Positions 43,791 through 52,821 of a stretch of DNA of 64,000 bases are shown piece after piece. Positions within the stretch are counted from its first letter, which is position 1; each line of letters starts with the position of its first letter. This stretch comes from Paenibacillus sabinae T27 (GTDB lineage Bacteria; Bacillota; Bacilli; Paenibacillales; Paenibacillaceae), in contig NZ_CP004078.1 of assembly GCF_000612505.1 (NCBI RefSeq), positions 3,139,252 to 3,203,251 on the forward strand, in the 5' to 3' direction. The notes under the pieces are model-generated. The model searched no databases. It saw only the letters and a list, made by a program, of their open reading frames with translations, and had not been told where the DNA came from. The translations under genes were made by a program, and so were the position numbers.

Positions 43791-44705
43791 TTACACCTGG
43801 GCAAACACTTTAACAGGAGTGATCAAGCCGCCTTCTTCCCGCTCATAAATGCCGAGAAAACTTCCTTGCAGGTCATATAGACGAATTGGACTGTTAACCT
43901 GGACATCGGGCGAAACGAACCGGGTGGCCAGGCGCTGTCCCTGCAGGGCGGCCGCCTTTTTCTCATCCGCCACGGTATGGGCGGGAAAATGGCTGATGGC
44001 CTCGTCAGCCGGAATAAGGAATTCCTGAAGAGTCCCGTTCGCCTTACGCTCGCCGATTTCTTCAAACGACAGGCAGCGATCCGTCCGGATTCCCGCCGAC
44101 ATCGTGCGTTCAAGCTTGACCATTACTCCCGGCAGCGACAGCGCATGTCCGATGTCGACGCAGAGCGTGCGGATATATGTTCCTTTGGAGCAGAGGACAC
44201 GGAAAATGATATCCGGAAACCGGCCGTTCCAGACCATACCCAACATCTCAATCTCGTAGATCTCAACCTCCCGGCTTTTACGCTCTACCGTTTTGCCCTC
44301 GCGGGCCAACTCGTATAGACGCTTGCCGCCAACCTTGACGGCGGAATACATTGGAGGCGTCTGTGAAATGATCCCTTTGAAAGATTCCAGCGTCCGCCTT
44401 ACCTCTTCTTCGGTCACCCGTATTTCATCCGCCGTCTCCGTTACTGTCCCGGTCAGGTCTTCCGTGTCGCTGGACATGCCCAGACGGAGCGTAGCGATAT
44501 ATTCCTTGGGCAGTTCCTGAATATACTCGACAATGCGCGTGGCCCGGCCAAGGCAAAGCGGCAGAACGCCGGTTACCTGGGGATCCAGCGTGCCGGCATG
44601 TCCGATTCTTTTCATGCCGAGCAGGCGCCGCGCTTTGGCAACGACATCATGGGAGGTAAAGCCGGCTGGCTTGTACACCGCAAGAACACCTTCGAGCTCG
44701 CTCAT
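43791..44705 (-). CDS. truB: tRNA pseudouridine(55) synthase TruB
   Basis: TruB (304 residues) makes pseudouridine 55 in the T loop of tRNAs. The catalytic Asp is in GHAGTLDPQVTGVLPLCLG (about residue 40); YKPAGFTSHDVV and CSKGTYIRTLCVDIG are typical, and a C-terminal PUA-like domain follows. Its ATG overlaps the nrnA stop (ATGA), so translation is coupled. Confidence 0.97.
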   Translation of the reverse strand: MSELEGVLAVYKPAGFTSHDVVAKARRLLGMKRIGHAGTLDPQVTGVLPLCLGRATRIVEYIQELPKEYIATLRLGMSSDTEDLTGTVTETADEIRVTEEEVRRTLESFKGIISQTPPMYSAVKVGGKRLYELAREGKTVERKSREVEIYEIEMLGMVWNGRFPDIIFRVLCSKGTYIRTLCVDIGHALSLPGVMVKLERTMSAGIRTDRCLSFEEIGERKANGTLQEFLIPADEAISHFPAHTVADEKKAAALQGQRLATRFVSPDVQVNSPIRLYDLQGSFLGIYEREEGGLITPVKVFAQV

Positions 44706-45679
44706 AGTACCCGCTTGACCTCCTTAAGAACAAGCGATACCGCTTGGTCCAAAGGCAAATCCAGCTTGGCTCCGGCTGCGCGGGTATGCCCCCCGCCTCC
44801 GAAAATTTGGGCCAGGGCGGCTACATCCACTTTACCTGCAGAACGGAAACTGGCCTTTACCGCCTGGTCATGAATGACCTTGAACAGAATACCGACCTCA
44901 ACGCCCTGAATATTCCGGGGATAATTAACGATCCCTTCCAAATCCTCGTTGGCAGCGCCGCAGTCAACCATATCCTGAGGCGTGATAGAGACCCAGGCGA
45001 TGTCGCCTTCCGGCGTCAATTGGAGTCCCTCAAGGGCTCTGCTAAGGATTTTCAGCTGAGGCAGTGTCATTTCCTCCAGCAGCGTCTCTGCCAGCTCCGG
45101 TCCATTTACTCCAAGCGATAACAGTTCCGATGCAATCTCCATGACTTTGGGCGAAGTATTGGCATACCGGAAGCCGCCGGTATCGGTCAACAGGCCGGTA
45201 TAAATGGCCGTTGCGATATCGGCGTCCCAATGGATGTCGAACTGCTTCAGGAGATCAAATAAAATCTCGGCCGTGGCCGCTGCGTCCGGCTTGATCAGTT
45301 GTACCGTGCCGTAGCCGTTGTTCGTCGGATGATGATCGATATTTACAATCAACGCGTTCGGATCAAAATACCGCTGCGTCTGGCCGACGCGCTGAAAATC
45401 GGCGCAGTCGACGCATATTACATGGCTGAATGTACGTTCTGGAGGGTTGACCGACATATCGGCTATCTCTTCGGCCTTCCACAGATATTTCATTCGGGTC
45501 GGAATCGGCCCTTCATTCAGCATCGTGTATTTCTTGCCCAGACATGAGAGAAGCCAGCCCACCGCTAGGGTCGAGCTGACTGCATCTCCGTCCGGCTGAA
45601 TATGCGACACTACAAGATAATCGTCGTGGTCCAGCAGAAACTGTTGTGTCTGCCGGAGACTTTGTTCATAGCTCTGCAT
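44702..45679 (-). CDS. nrnA: Bifunctional oligoribonuclease/PAP phosphatase NrnA
   Basis: A 325-residue DHH/DHHA1 phosphoesterase that degrades short oligoribonucleotides (nanoRNA) and 3'-phosphoadenosine 5'-phosphate. Metal motifs are SHIQPDGDAVSS (about 21-32), CVDCADFQRVG, the DHH motif in VNIDHHPTNNGYG and TDTGGFRYANT; DHHA1 ends with FGGGGHTRAAGA. In B. subtilis nrnA is elsewhere; here it is inside the infB operon between rbfA and truB. Confidence 0.95.
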   Translation of the reverse strand: MQSYEQSLRQTQQFLLDHDDYLVVSHIQPDGDAVSSTLAVGWLLSCLGKKYTMLNEGPIPTRMKYLWKAEEIADMSVNPPERTFSHVICVDCADFQRVGQTQRYFDPNALIVNIDHHPTNNGYGTVQLIKPDAAATAEILFDLLKQFDIHWDADIATAIYTGLLTDTGGFRYANTSPKVMEIASELLSLGVNGPELAETLLEEMTLPQLKILSRALEGLQLTPEGDIAWVSITPQDMVDCGAANEDLEGIVNYPRNIQGVEVGILFKVIHDQAVKASFRSAGKVDVAALAQIFGGGGHTRAAGAKLDLPLDQAVSLVLKEVKRVL

Positions 45680-45696
45680 TCGCCGTCTCCTTGTGC

Positions 45697-46056
45697 TTAT
45701 TCCTGACTTTCGTCCTGCTTGCCGATTTCGCCAAGCAGCTTCTCAATCCGGCTGCCATAGGCGACGGATTCGTCAAACTTGAAGATCAGTTCCGGCGTAT
45801 GCCGAAGACGGATCGCCTTGCCAAGCTCCGAACGGAGAAAGCCGTTGGCTTTCTCGATCGCCTTAAGCGAGGCGTTCTTCTGCTCGTCATCACCGAAGAC
45901 GCTGAGGTATACCTTGGCCTGTGAAAGGTCATTGGTAACATCGACCCCGGTGACCGTAACGAACCCGACCCGAGGGTCTTTCAGCTCGCCCTGAATCAGA
46001 CGGCTGAGTTCTTTCTTGATCTGTTCGCCTACGCGTCCGGCTCTAATTTTAGACAT
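45697..46056 (-). CDS. rbfA: Ribosome-binding factor A
   Basis: RbfA (119 residues) is a KH-fold factor for late 30S maturation at the 5' end of 16S rRNA. The sequence starts MSKIRAGRVGEQIKKELSRL, with DPRVGFVTVTGVDVTNDLSQ and RHTPELIFKFDES. The ATG at 46056 is 9 bases from AGAGG, preferable to an ATG two codons upstream. Directly follows infB; the ylxP gene found between them in B. subtilis is absent. Confidence 0.97.
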   Translation of the reverse strand: MSKIRAGRVGEQIKKELSRLIQGELKDPRVGFVTVTGVDVTNDLSQAKVYLSVFGDDEQKNASLKAIEKANGFLRSELGKAIRLRHTPELIFKFDESVAYGSRIEKLLGEIGKQDESQE

Positions 46057-46075
46057 ATTCATTCACCTCTTTGGG

Positions 46076-48703
46076 TCAGCGCTCCACGGATTCCATGATA
46101 AACGCTTCGATGATGTCGCCTTCCTTGAGATCATTGTAGTTCTCCAAAGTAATACCGCACTCATACCCTTGCGCTACTTCCTTGGCGTCGTCTTTAAAGC
46201 GTTTCAGGGAGTCGATCTTGCCTTCGAACACGACGATGCCGTCGCGGATCAGGCGGGTCTGCGCATTGCGCGCAATCTTGCCGTCAGTGACCATACAGCC
46301 GGCGACCGCACCCACTTTGCTGATCTTGAACACGCTGCGAACTTCGGCGTGGCCAATAACGTTCTCCTTGAATACCGGATCGAGCATTCCCTTCATGGCC
46401 TGTTCGATCTCTTCGATCACGTTGTAGATGATGTTATGCAGACGCACATCGACCTTCTCCTGCTCGGCGGCAGCCTTCGTCTGTGCATCCGGACGTACGT
46501 TAAAGCCGATGACAATCGCATTGGAAGCTGCTGCCAGCGTGATGTCGGATTCCGTGATTGCGCCGGCACCGCTGTGGATGATCTTAACGCGCACACCTTC
46601 CACTTCAATCTTGGACAGGGAGCCTTTCAACGCTTCAACTGAACCTTGAACGTCAGCCTTGATAATCACGTTGAGGTCCTTGATCTCGCCTTCTTTGATG
46701 TGCTTGAACAGATCGTCCAGCGTTACGCGGGTGTTCGTGTTCAGCTCAGATTGGCGCTGGGTAACCGCCCGCTTCTCGGCGATTTGCCGCGCTTTCCGTT
46801 CGTCCTCGAACACTATGAACGGATCGCCCGCTTGCGGAACTTCCGTCAAACCGGTGATCTCGATCGGCGTGGACGGTCCGGCTTCCTTCAGACGGCGTCC
46901 CTTGTCGTTCACCATAACCCGTACGCGTCCGAAGCAGTTGCCCGCCACGAAGGCGTCTCCCACCTTCAGCGTTCCGTTCTGAACGAGAATGCGTGCTACC
47001 GGTCCGCGGCTCTTGTCCAGCTCGGCTTCGATTACGGTACCGCGCGCCCGTTTATCCGGGTTCGCCTTGTATTCGTTAACTTCCGCGACAAGCAGAATCA
47101 TCTCAAGCAGATCTTCGAGACCGATGCGCTGTTTAGCCGAAACATTGACGAAAATGGTATCGCCGCCCCACTCTTCGGGGACGAGCTCATAATTGGTCAG
47201 CTCCTGCTTCACTCTGTCCGGGTCTGCGCCCGGCTTGTCGATCTTGTTGACGGCCACGATGATCGGCAGACCTGCTGCCTTCGCATGATTAATGGCCTCA
47301 ACCGTCTGCGGCATGACGCCGTCGTCCGCCGCTACAACGATAATCGTAATATCGGTAACCTGAGCTCCACGGGCACGCATGGCCGTAAACGCTTCGTGGC
47401 CCGGGGTATCGAGGAACGTAATCTTCTTTTGGTTGATTTCAACCTGGTAAGCGCCGATATGCTGCGTGATGCCGCCTGCTTCGCCGCCGGTTACGTTCGT
47501 GGAACGAATGGCATCAAGCAGCGTCGTCTTACCGTGGTCGACGTGACCCATGATGGTCACGACAGGAGGACGCGCCCGCAGATCTTCCGGAGCGTCATTC
47601 TCTTCGACGGTTTCGAAACGGTCTTCCTCGACCGGAATCTTCACTTCAACTTCAACGCCGAATTCACCGGCAAGCAGTTGGATGGTTTCGATATCCAGCT
47701 CCTGGTTGATCGTAGCCATAACGCCCATCAGAATCAGCTTCTTAATGACTTCCGAAGCGTCTTTATGAAGCAGCTTTGCCGTTTCTCCGACGGTCATGTT
47801 GCCGCGGACGATAATTTTCTTCGGCGTATTGTCGATCTTCTCGCGACGCTCAACCGGCTGCTGGTTTCTGCCACCGCGCTGGTTCTTGCCGCCGCGTCCG
47901 TTGTTACGGAAATTGCCGCCTTTTCCATCCTCGAACCGTTTGTTGTTTCCGCCCTGACGATTCTTGGAATTCCGGTCTCCGCGGAAGGAATCCCCGCTGC
48001 CTTGTCCTTGTGGACGCGGCGTACCGCCTTGGCTTTGCGGACGAGGCGCTCCACCTTGGCTTTGCGGACGGTTTCCGCCGCCGAATCCGCCTTGACGCTG
48101 GCCTCCACCGCCTTGTCCTTGCGGACGGGAATCACCTGGACGGGACGGACCGCCTTGGCCCTGTGGACGGGAAGCTCCGCCTTGGCCTTGTGGACGGGAA
48201 TCACCCTGACGAGGTGCTCCTCCCTGACCTTGCGGACGGGATTCGCCTGGACGAGCTCCGCCTTGGCCCTGCGGACGTCCTCCTTGACGCTGCGCTCCGC
48301 CTTGGCCCTGAGGACGCTGCTGCACAGAGCCGGATTGATTTCTGCGGGAATCCTGCCCGCTTTGTGGTCTTGACGACATTGTCGATGAGTTGTTGTTTGG
48401 TTTGTTCATACCTACCTGCTTTTCCGTTTGATTTTTATTTGAGCTTTGCGCCTCGATCGTTGCCGTTGCGGTCTGGTTCGGGCGGCTTCCGCCCCCGCTT
48501 TCCCGTTTGGCCGCGGCATTTGACTTGATATCCTTAAAGAACTGTTCCACCTTCGATACGGCGTCATTTTCCATAACGCTCATATGATTATTCACCGGAA
48601 CATTCAGACGTTTCAGAATCGTGATAATCTCTTTGCTGCTCATGTTAAGCGATTTGGCGTATTCGTAAACCCGCAGTTTATCTTTGCTGTCTTGTTTAGT
48701 CAA
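46076..48703 (-). CDS. infB: Translation initiation factor IF-2
   Basis: IF-2 (875 residues) is the GTPase that places fMet-tRNA on the 30S subunit. Residues 1-50 form an IF2_N domain ([18 protein letters not shown]). About residues 75-270 are a low-complexity region with repeated RPQGQGG-like units, rich in Gln, Gly, Arg and Pro. A second N-terminal domain follows, then the G domain ([12 protein letters not shown] near 385, [21 protein letters not shown]) and the C-terminal fMet-tRNA-binding domains. Start is TTG at 48703, 6 bases from GGAGGTG; it overlaps ylxQ by 8 bases. Confidence 0.97.
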   Translation of the reverse strand: MTKQDSKDKLRVYEYAKSLNMSSKEIITILKRLNVPVNNHMSVMENDAVSKVEQFFKDIKSNAAAKRESGGGSRPNQTATATIEAQSSNKNQTEKQVGMNKPNNNSSTMSSRPQSGQDSRRNQSGSVQQRPQGQGGAQRQGGRPQGQGGARPGESRPQGQGGAPRQGDSRPQGQGGASRPQGQGGPSRPGDSRPQGQGGGGQRQGGFGGGNRPQSQGGAPRPQSQGGTPRPQGQGSGDSFRGDRNSKNRQGGNNKRFEDGKGGNFRNNGRGGKNQRGGRNQQPVERREKIDNTPKKIIVRGNMTVGETAKLLHKDASEVIKKLILMGVMATINQELDIETIQLLAGEFGVEVEVKIPVEEDRFETVEENDAPEDLRARPPVVTIMGHVDHGKTTLLDAIRSTNVTGGEAGGITQHIGAYQVEINQKKITFLDTPGHEAFTAMRARGAQVTDITIIVVAADDGVMPQTVEAINHAKAAGLPIIVAVNKIDKPGADPDRVKQELTNYELVPEEWGGDTIFVNVSAKQRIGLEDLLEMILLVAEVNEYKANPDKRARGTVIEAELDKSRGPVARILVQNGTLKVGDAFVAGNCFGRVRVMVNDKGRRLKEAGPSTPIEITGLTEVPQAGDPFIVFEDERKARQIAEKRAVTQRQSELNTNTRVTLDDLFKHIKEGEIKDLNVIIKADVQGSVEALKGSLSKIEVEGVRVKIIHSGAGAITESDITLAAASNAIVIGFNVRPDAQTKAAAEQEKVDVRLHNIIYNVIEEIEQAMKGMLDPVFKENVIGHAEVRSVFKISKVGAVAGCMVTDGKIARNAQTRLIRDGIVVFEGKIDSLKRFKDDAKEVAQGYECGITLENYNDLKEGDIIEAFIMESVER
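48010..48390 (-). repeat. Degenerate tandem repeat inside infB
   Basis: About 380 bases encode repeated [19 protein letters not shown] units; at DNA level TGCGGACGG and CCGCCTTGGCC-type blocks recur every 21-36 bases. This is coding repeat DNA, likely variable in length between strains by slippage or recombination. Confidence 0.85.
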
Positions 48704-49019
48704 TAATACCACCTCCGACATTATCCCCCAGTTGCTTGGAGATCATTTCTGCGAATCCCTTGTCCGTAACGGCAAGAACGACGCGACTATCTTTGCCAAT
48801 GGAAGCGCCCAGGATGTCACGGTTGAATTCGACTACGAGCGGGATATTGTAAGTTCCGCATTTGTCGCGGAATTTCTTCTGCGTATTGTCCGAAGCGTCC
48901 CCCGCCAAAAGAACCAGCTTCGCCTCTGCTGAACGGACCGCTTTCAGCACAATTTCTTCGCCGGTCACCACTTTGCCCGCACGCATGGCCAGGCCCAGAT
49001 TTGAAAGGGCCTTATTCAT
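48696..49019 (-). CDS. ylxQ: YlxQ, L7Ae/L30e-family RNA-binding protein
   Basis: A 107-residue L7Ae-fold protein starting [20 protein letters not shown], with [12 protein letters not shown] and the later [11 protein letters not shown]. Related proteins bind kink-turns. It overlaps ylxR by 8 bases and infB by 8 bases, so it is tightly coupled within the nusA-infB operon. Confidence 0.92.
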   Translation of the reverse strand: MNKALSNLGLAMRAGKVVTGEEIVLKAVRSAEAKLVLLAGDASDNTQKKFRDKCGTYNIPLVVEFNRDILGASIGKDSRVVLAVTDKGFAEMISKQLGDNVGGGIID

Positions 49020-49320
49020 CGTCCGAAGCTTCCTTTGCCGCCAGGAACTGCTCTTCGACGGATATGAAGTCCCTGGCGAGCTGCTCGTAAATTTCCTGGC
49101 TCACCGGTACCTTCAGCGCCCGGTCCAGGGCCTTGGTCTTCTGAGCCAGCTTGAAGCATTCCAGCTTTCCGCAAATGTACGCTCCGCGTCCCGACTTCTT
49201 CCCGGTAAGATCGATCACGACCTCGCCCGCGGGCGTTCTTACAATACGGATAAGCTCTTTCTTGGGCATCATTTCCTGACTGGCGACGCATTTGCGCAGC
49301 GGCACTTTTTTCTGTTTCAT
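49012..49320 (-). CDS. rnpM: YlxR/RnpM, DUF448 RNA-binding protein
   Basis: A 102-residue DUF448 protein with the typical PLRKCVASQEMMPKKELIRI and KKSGRGAYICGKLEC segments. B. subtilis YlxR (RnpM) has been reported to bind and modulate RNase P RNA. It lies between nusA and ylxQ in the conserved order. Confidence 0.92.
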   Translation of the reverse strand: MKQKKVPLRKCVASQEMMPKKELIRIVRTPAGEVVIDLTGKKSGRGAYICGKLECFKLAQKTKALDRALKVPVSQEIYEQLARDFISVEEQFLAAKEASDDE

Positions 49321-49343
49321 CGTTAGCCGACCGCCCCTCGTTA

Positions 49344-50441
49344 TTAATCTATGGAGACGGAATCCTGATGCATTTCGTCGCTGGACGTTTTAGGTCTGCC
49401 GAATTCCTGCTCCGCCTGGCTTTCGCTCTTGATATCGATCTTCCATCCGGTCAGCTTCGCCGCCAGGCGGGCGTTCTGCCCTTTGATGCCGATGGCCAGC
49501 GATAACTGATAGTCGGGAACGATGACACGCGCCATTTTTTCCGCTTCGAACACTTGAACCTCAATCACCTTGGAAGGACTGAGCGCATTGGCCACATACT
49601 CTTCCACTGATTCGGAATAACGTACGATGTCGATTTTCTCGCCGCGCAGCTCAGTGACGATTGTCTGCACGCGCATGCCTCTCGGGCCTACGCAGGAACC
49701 GACGGGGTCAACTTCCGGATTGCGGGAATATACCGCGATTTTGGAACGGAAGCCCGCTTCCCGGGCAACGGAACGGATCTCGACGACGCCGTCGAAAATT
49801 TCCGGCACCTCAAGCTCGAACAGCCGTTTGAGCAGGCCTGGATGGCTGCGGGAGAGCAAAATTTGCGGCCCCTTGGTTGTATTTTCCACCTTGGTAATGT
49901 AGGCTTTGATGCGCTCGCCATGCTTGAATTTTTCACCCGGCATCAGCTCGTTAAGCGGAAGCACAGCCTCGATTTTTCCCAGGTCGATGTACACGTTGCG
50001 AAGGTCCTGCCGCTGCACGATCCCGGTAACGATATCTTCTTCCTTGTCGATAAACGCGTTGTATATGAGCCCCCGCTCAGCTTCCCGAATACGCTGGGTA
50101 ACAACCTGCTTGGCCGTCTGGGCGGCAATACGTCCGAAATCTCTGGGTGTAACTTCAAGCTCGGCGACATCGTCCAGTTGAAAATGCGGGTTAATCTCCC
50201 GTGCCGCAGGCAGCGAAATCTCTGTGCGCGAATCGAGCACTTCTTCCACGATCAGCTTGCGGGCGAACACCTTGATTACTCCCGTGCTGCGGTTCATGTC
50301 GACCCGAACATTTTGCGCCGCATTGAAATTTCGTTTATAGCTGGAGATCAGCGCCGCCTCGATGGCCTCGAACAGCACATCCTTGCTGATGCCTTTCTCT
50401 CTCTCCAGTTCATTCATAGCTTCAATAAAATCCATACTCAT
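49344..50441 (-). CDS. nusA: Transcription termination/antitermination protein NusA
   Basis: NusA (365 residues, about the Bacillus length, without the acidic repeats of proteobacteria). The N-terminal RNAP-binding domain (to about 125) is followed by S1 (DIVTGIVQRQDLRNVYIDLG), KH1 (PVGSCVGPRGMRVQTIVTEL) and KH2 (LAIGIKGQNARLAAKLTGW). The gene is downstream of rimP; NusA may control the operon through the leader terminator at 50978-51001. Confidence 0.98.
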   Translation of the reverse strand: MSMDFIEAMNELEREKGISKDVLFEAIEAALISSYKRNFNAAQNVRVDMNRSTGVIKVFARKLIVEEVLDSRTEISLPAAREINPHFQLDDVAELEVTPRDFGRIAAQTAKQVVTQRIREAERGLIYNAFIDKEEDIVTGIVQRQDLRNVYIDLGKIEAVLPLNELMPGEKFKHGERIKAYITKVENTTKGPQILLSRSHPGLLKRLFELEVPEIFDGVVEIRSVAREAGFRSKIAVYSRNPEVDPVGSCVGPRGMRVQTIVTELRGEKIDIVRYSESVEEYVANALSPSKVIEVQVFEAEKMARVIVPDYQLSLAIGIKGQNARLAAKLTGWKIDIKSESQAEQEFGRPKTSSDEMHQDSVSID

Positions 50442-50468
50442 GAAAAATCCGGTCCCCCTTTCAAAAAC

Positions 50469-50930
50469 TTAAAAAATAATGGCCAACCTCGCGCTGGCTA
50501 CTTTGGCATATGGAACGACATGCTGCTTTTTACCGACGGCGATGAGCATTTCCCCGTTCTCAAATGAGACCAACCGGCCTTCGAATTCCTTCAGCCCGTC
50601 AATCGGCTCGTAAGTCGTGACGAATACGTCCTTGCCGACCGCTTTGGCTACCTCTTCGGCTTTTTTGAGCGGCCGTTCCGCTCCCGGAGAAGACACCTCC
50701 AAAAAATAGGCGCCGGGAATCGGATCGTTCTCATCCAGCTTGGCGCTTAAGAACTCACTGACATTGCCGCAATCATCGATGTCGATTCCGCCTTCTTTGT
50801 CAACGAATACTCGCAAAAAGAAATTGGAGCCTTCCTTCACGTATTCCACGTCAACCAGTTCGAATCCATTGTTGTCCAGGTAGGGTTTCAGCATCTCTTC
50901 TACCGTACCTTTAATTTTGGATGTGCTCAA
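50469..50930 (-). CDS. rimP: Ribosome maturation factor RimP
   Basis: RimP (153 residues) is required for 30S assembly. FELVDVEYVKEGSNFFLRVF, the DIDDCGNVSE segment and LEVSSPGAERPLKK are the family's signatures. Start is a TTG about 10 bases after GGAGG. It is the first gene of the large translation operon reaching at least to ribF. Confidence 0.96.
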   Translation of the reverse strand: MSTSKIKGTVEEMLKPYLDNNGFELVDVEYVKEGSNFFLRVFVDKEGGIDIDDCGNVSEFLSAKLDENDPIPGAYFLEVSSPGAERPLKKAEEVAKAVGKDVFVTTYEPIDGLKEFEGRLVSFENGEMLIAVGKKQHVVPYAKVASARLAIIF

Positions 50931-50977
50931 ATAAAACTAACCTCCACGAACTTGTCTTTTTGCTGTATACCAAAGAT

Positions 50978-51001
50978 AAAGAGTGGGTTTCCCCACTCTT
51001 T
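50978..51001 (-). terminator. Leader terminator of the rimP-nusA-infB operon
   Basis: Stem AAAGAGTGGG/CCCACTCTTT (one extra base in the loop side) followed by ATCTTTGG, a broken T tract. It is 35-60 bases downstream of the operon promoter and about 50 bases before rimP, so it acts as an attenuator rather than only as the end of the upstream gene. Broken T tracts are typical of NusA-dependent terminators. Confidence 0.65.
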
Positions 51002-51035
51002 ACACAACGGACTTATCTCATTATTACCAAAAAAA

Positions 51036-51064
51036 ATTATACCATAGCATGGGAATACTGACAA
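51036..51064 (-). promoter_or_regulatory. Promoter of the rimP-nusA-infB operon
   Basis: TTGTCA (51064-51059), 17-base spacer and TATAAT (51041-51036) with an extended TGG before it, on the minus strand. The strongest promoter-like site in the right half of the window. Confidence 0.8.
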
Positions 51065-51094
51065 GTGCGGGCACTTGACTGCCTTGAGGCCGCT

Positions 51095-52711
51095 TTAGAA
51101 CGGCGATAACGGCAAGGCATTCTTTTTACGGTACTCATCGGGAGTAAGGCCATATTTCGCTTTAAACACACGGTGAAAATATTTTTCATCCTTAAATCCG
51201 ACTTTCCCGGCAATTTCATATACCTTCATGTCACTGTCCCCTAGCAGCTGTACCGCCTTCTCCAGCCGGACCTCCGACAAATATTTCGTAAAGGAAACTC
51301 CAAGATGGCTTTTGAAAATCATACTTAAGTAGTTGGGGCTGAAATACAATAGGCTCGCCGCATGCTCAAGCGAGATATCCCCGGTATAATGTTCTTCTAT
51401 ATAATTGACGCACTTTTCAATGACCTCGGCATGTTTCCTTCCGCGGCTGCTATGCATCATCTTCATGAACCCTCTCAGGATTTCCAGAAACTGCTCCTGG
51501 CACTCCTTGAAGCTGGCACAGTCAGTAAGGCTGCCCTCGGATTCCCGCAAAACCGACGTGTAGGCCTCATCACTGACAAATCCCTTGATCACCGGAGCGA
51601 TATGCAGCACTAGCTGAATGATGGATTTAAGCCATTGCTCCCGATAGGGCAGCCCGTTCTCCAGAAACCGGCGGAACAAGTCATCCGTTTGCTTGAGCAG
51701 TAAATCAGCTTTGTCCGTTCTGATGTATTCTTTGAACAGGTCCTCATCCTTATGGAAGTCGTAATGCAAGGGAGCAATCCTGCCTGAAACGGCGCCATGA
51801 GTAACGACCCGGTCCCCGCCCAAAAAATAGCGGGAGTCGGCTGCGTCCAACGCTTCTTTGTAGCAGACGGAGGCTTCGCGGAAGAGATCGGCGCTCACAT
51901 TGCTTACGCCTATGGCAAACGACAGCTGATATTTGCCTGACAGCCGCTGCCCGTATTCCTCCAGAGCCGCGAGCACGGCCCCGGTGATGACCTCGTCAGG
52001 ACGCTTCGCCGTCATAACCGAAATCATGGTCAGTTTGAGATTCGAAGCAAAAAAGGACACGACCCGGTTCGCGGAACTCAGCATGCTCGCGAGCATTCCC
52101 GGCATGGCCCCCCGGATATCATCCAGCCCTTCAGGGTACAGTTCGCCGGGAGTATTGTCCTCAATACGCGTTATGATGACCGCTCCGCTGGGCTCCAGCG
52201 AATACTGCTGCTCAAGCTCCTCAAATTTAGCGGCGGAAACGCCGTTCTGTATCCATTCTCCCAGCAAATGTCCGTAGTACGCATTCATGCTAATGTGATA
52301 CTGCTCCCTGCTGATCTCTTCGGGCGAGATTCTTTTTTCTTCTTCTATACTTTCCCTTAACTTTTCTAACAGTAATCCGATGCTCTCCTCCTTCACCGGC
52401 TTGAGCACATAATCGAATGCGCCTAATCGAAGAGCCCGCTGGGCATATTCAAAATAACGGTAGCTGCTCAAAATGATGATTCGGGTAGTAGTAGAAAGCT
52501 TCTTCATATGCTCAATGAAATCGAAGCCGTCCATGATTGGCATTTTGATATCCGTAATAATGACATCAAAAGCACCAGTTTGGACAATATCCAGCGCGGT
52601 CTTTCCGTTGCTGGCCTCGACAACCTCGCATCCAGGGAGGTATTCCCGGATCATTTTGCCGAGCACCCTTCTCTGAATCGCTTCATCATCGACAACCATA
52701 ATTCTGTTCAT
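51095..52711 (-). CDS. YesN-type response regulator (REC plus AraC DNA-binding domain)
   Basis: A 538-residue two-component response regulator. REC (1-120) has the acidic pocket VVDDE, phospho-acceptor Asp54 in IITDIKMP and VLKPV. A long middle region (about 140-420) is typical of Paenibacillus YesN proteins. The last 100 residues form an AraC/XylS double helix-turn-helix (HAASLLYFSPNYLSMIFKSH; EIAGKVGFKDEKYFHRVFK). The ATG at 52711 is 9 bases from AGGTG. It ends the module yesM-kinase, lipoprotein, two permeases, regulator, and is expected to control that transporter. Confidence 0.92.
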   Translation of the reverse strand: MNRIMVVDDEAIQRRVLGKMIREYLPGCEVVEASNGKTALDIVQTGAFDVIITDIKMPIMDGFDFIEHMKKLSTTTRIIILSSYRYFEYAQRALRLGAFDYVLKPVKEESIGLLLEKLRESIEEEKRISPEEISREQYHISMNAYYGHLLGEWIQNGVSAAKFEELEQQYSLEPSGAVIITRIEDNTPGELYPEGLDDIRGAMPGMLASMLSSANRVVSFFASNLKLTMISVMTAKRPDEVITGAVLAALEEYGQRLSGKYQLSFAIGVSNVSADLFREASVCYKEALDAADSRYFLGGDRVVTHGAVSGRIAPLHYDFHKDEDLFKEYIRTDKADLLLKQTDDLFRRFLENGLPYREQWLKSIIQLVLHIAPVIKGFVSDEAYTSVLRESEGSLTDCASFKECQEQFLEILRGFMKMMHSSRGRKHAEVIEKCVNYIEEHYTGDISLEHAASLLYFSPNYLSMIFKSHLGVSFTKYLSEVRLEKAVQLLGDSDMKVYEIAGKVGFKDEKYFHRVFKAKYGLTPDEYRKKNALPLSPF

Positions 52712-52821
52712 GGCCGCGTTCACCTACTGTATGGAATTTAGTTTTAGCCCAGGGAAGATCAGATCGGGAGTTATACATTACTATTGTAGCACGGCTTGCC
52801 CTCCATTGCGGCTCTTACCGG

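Noticed and set aside
46646..48373. A 575-codon plus-strand open frame opposite infB
   Set aside because: Antisense shadow of infB; its low-complexity end is the complement of the Gln/Gly repeats.
48010..48390. Regularly spaced repeats resembling a CRISPR array
   Set aside because: They are in frame within infB, irregular in spacing, and encode RPQGQGG units; no cas gene is present.
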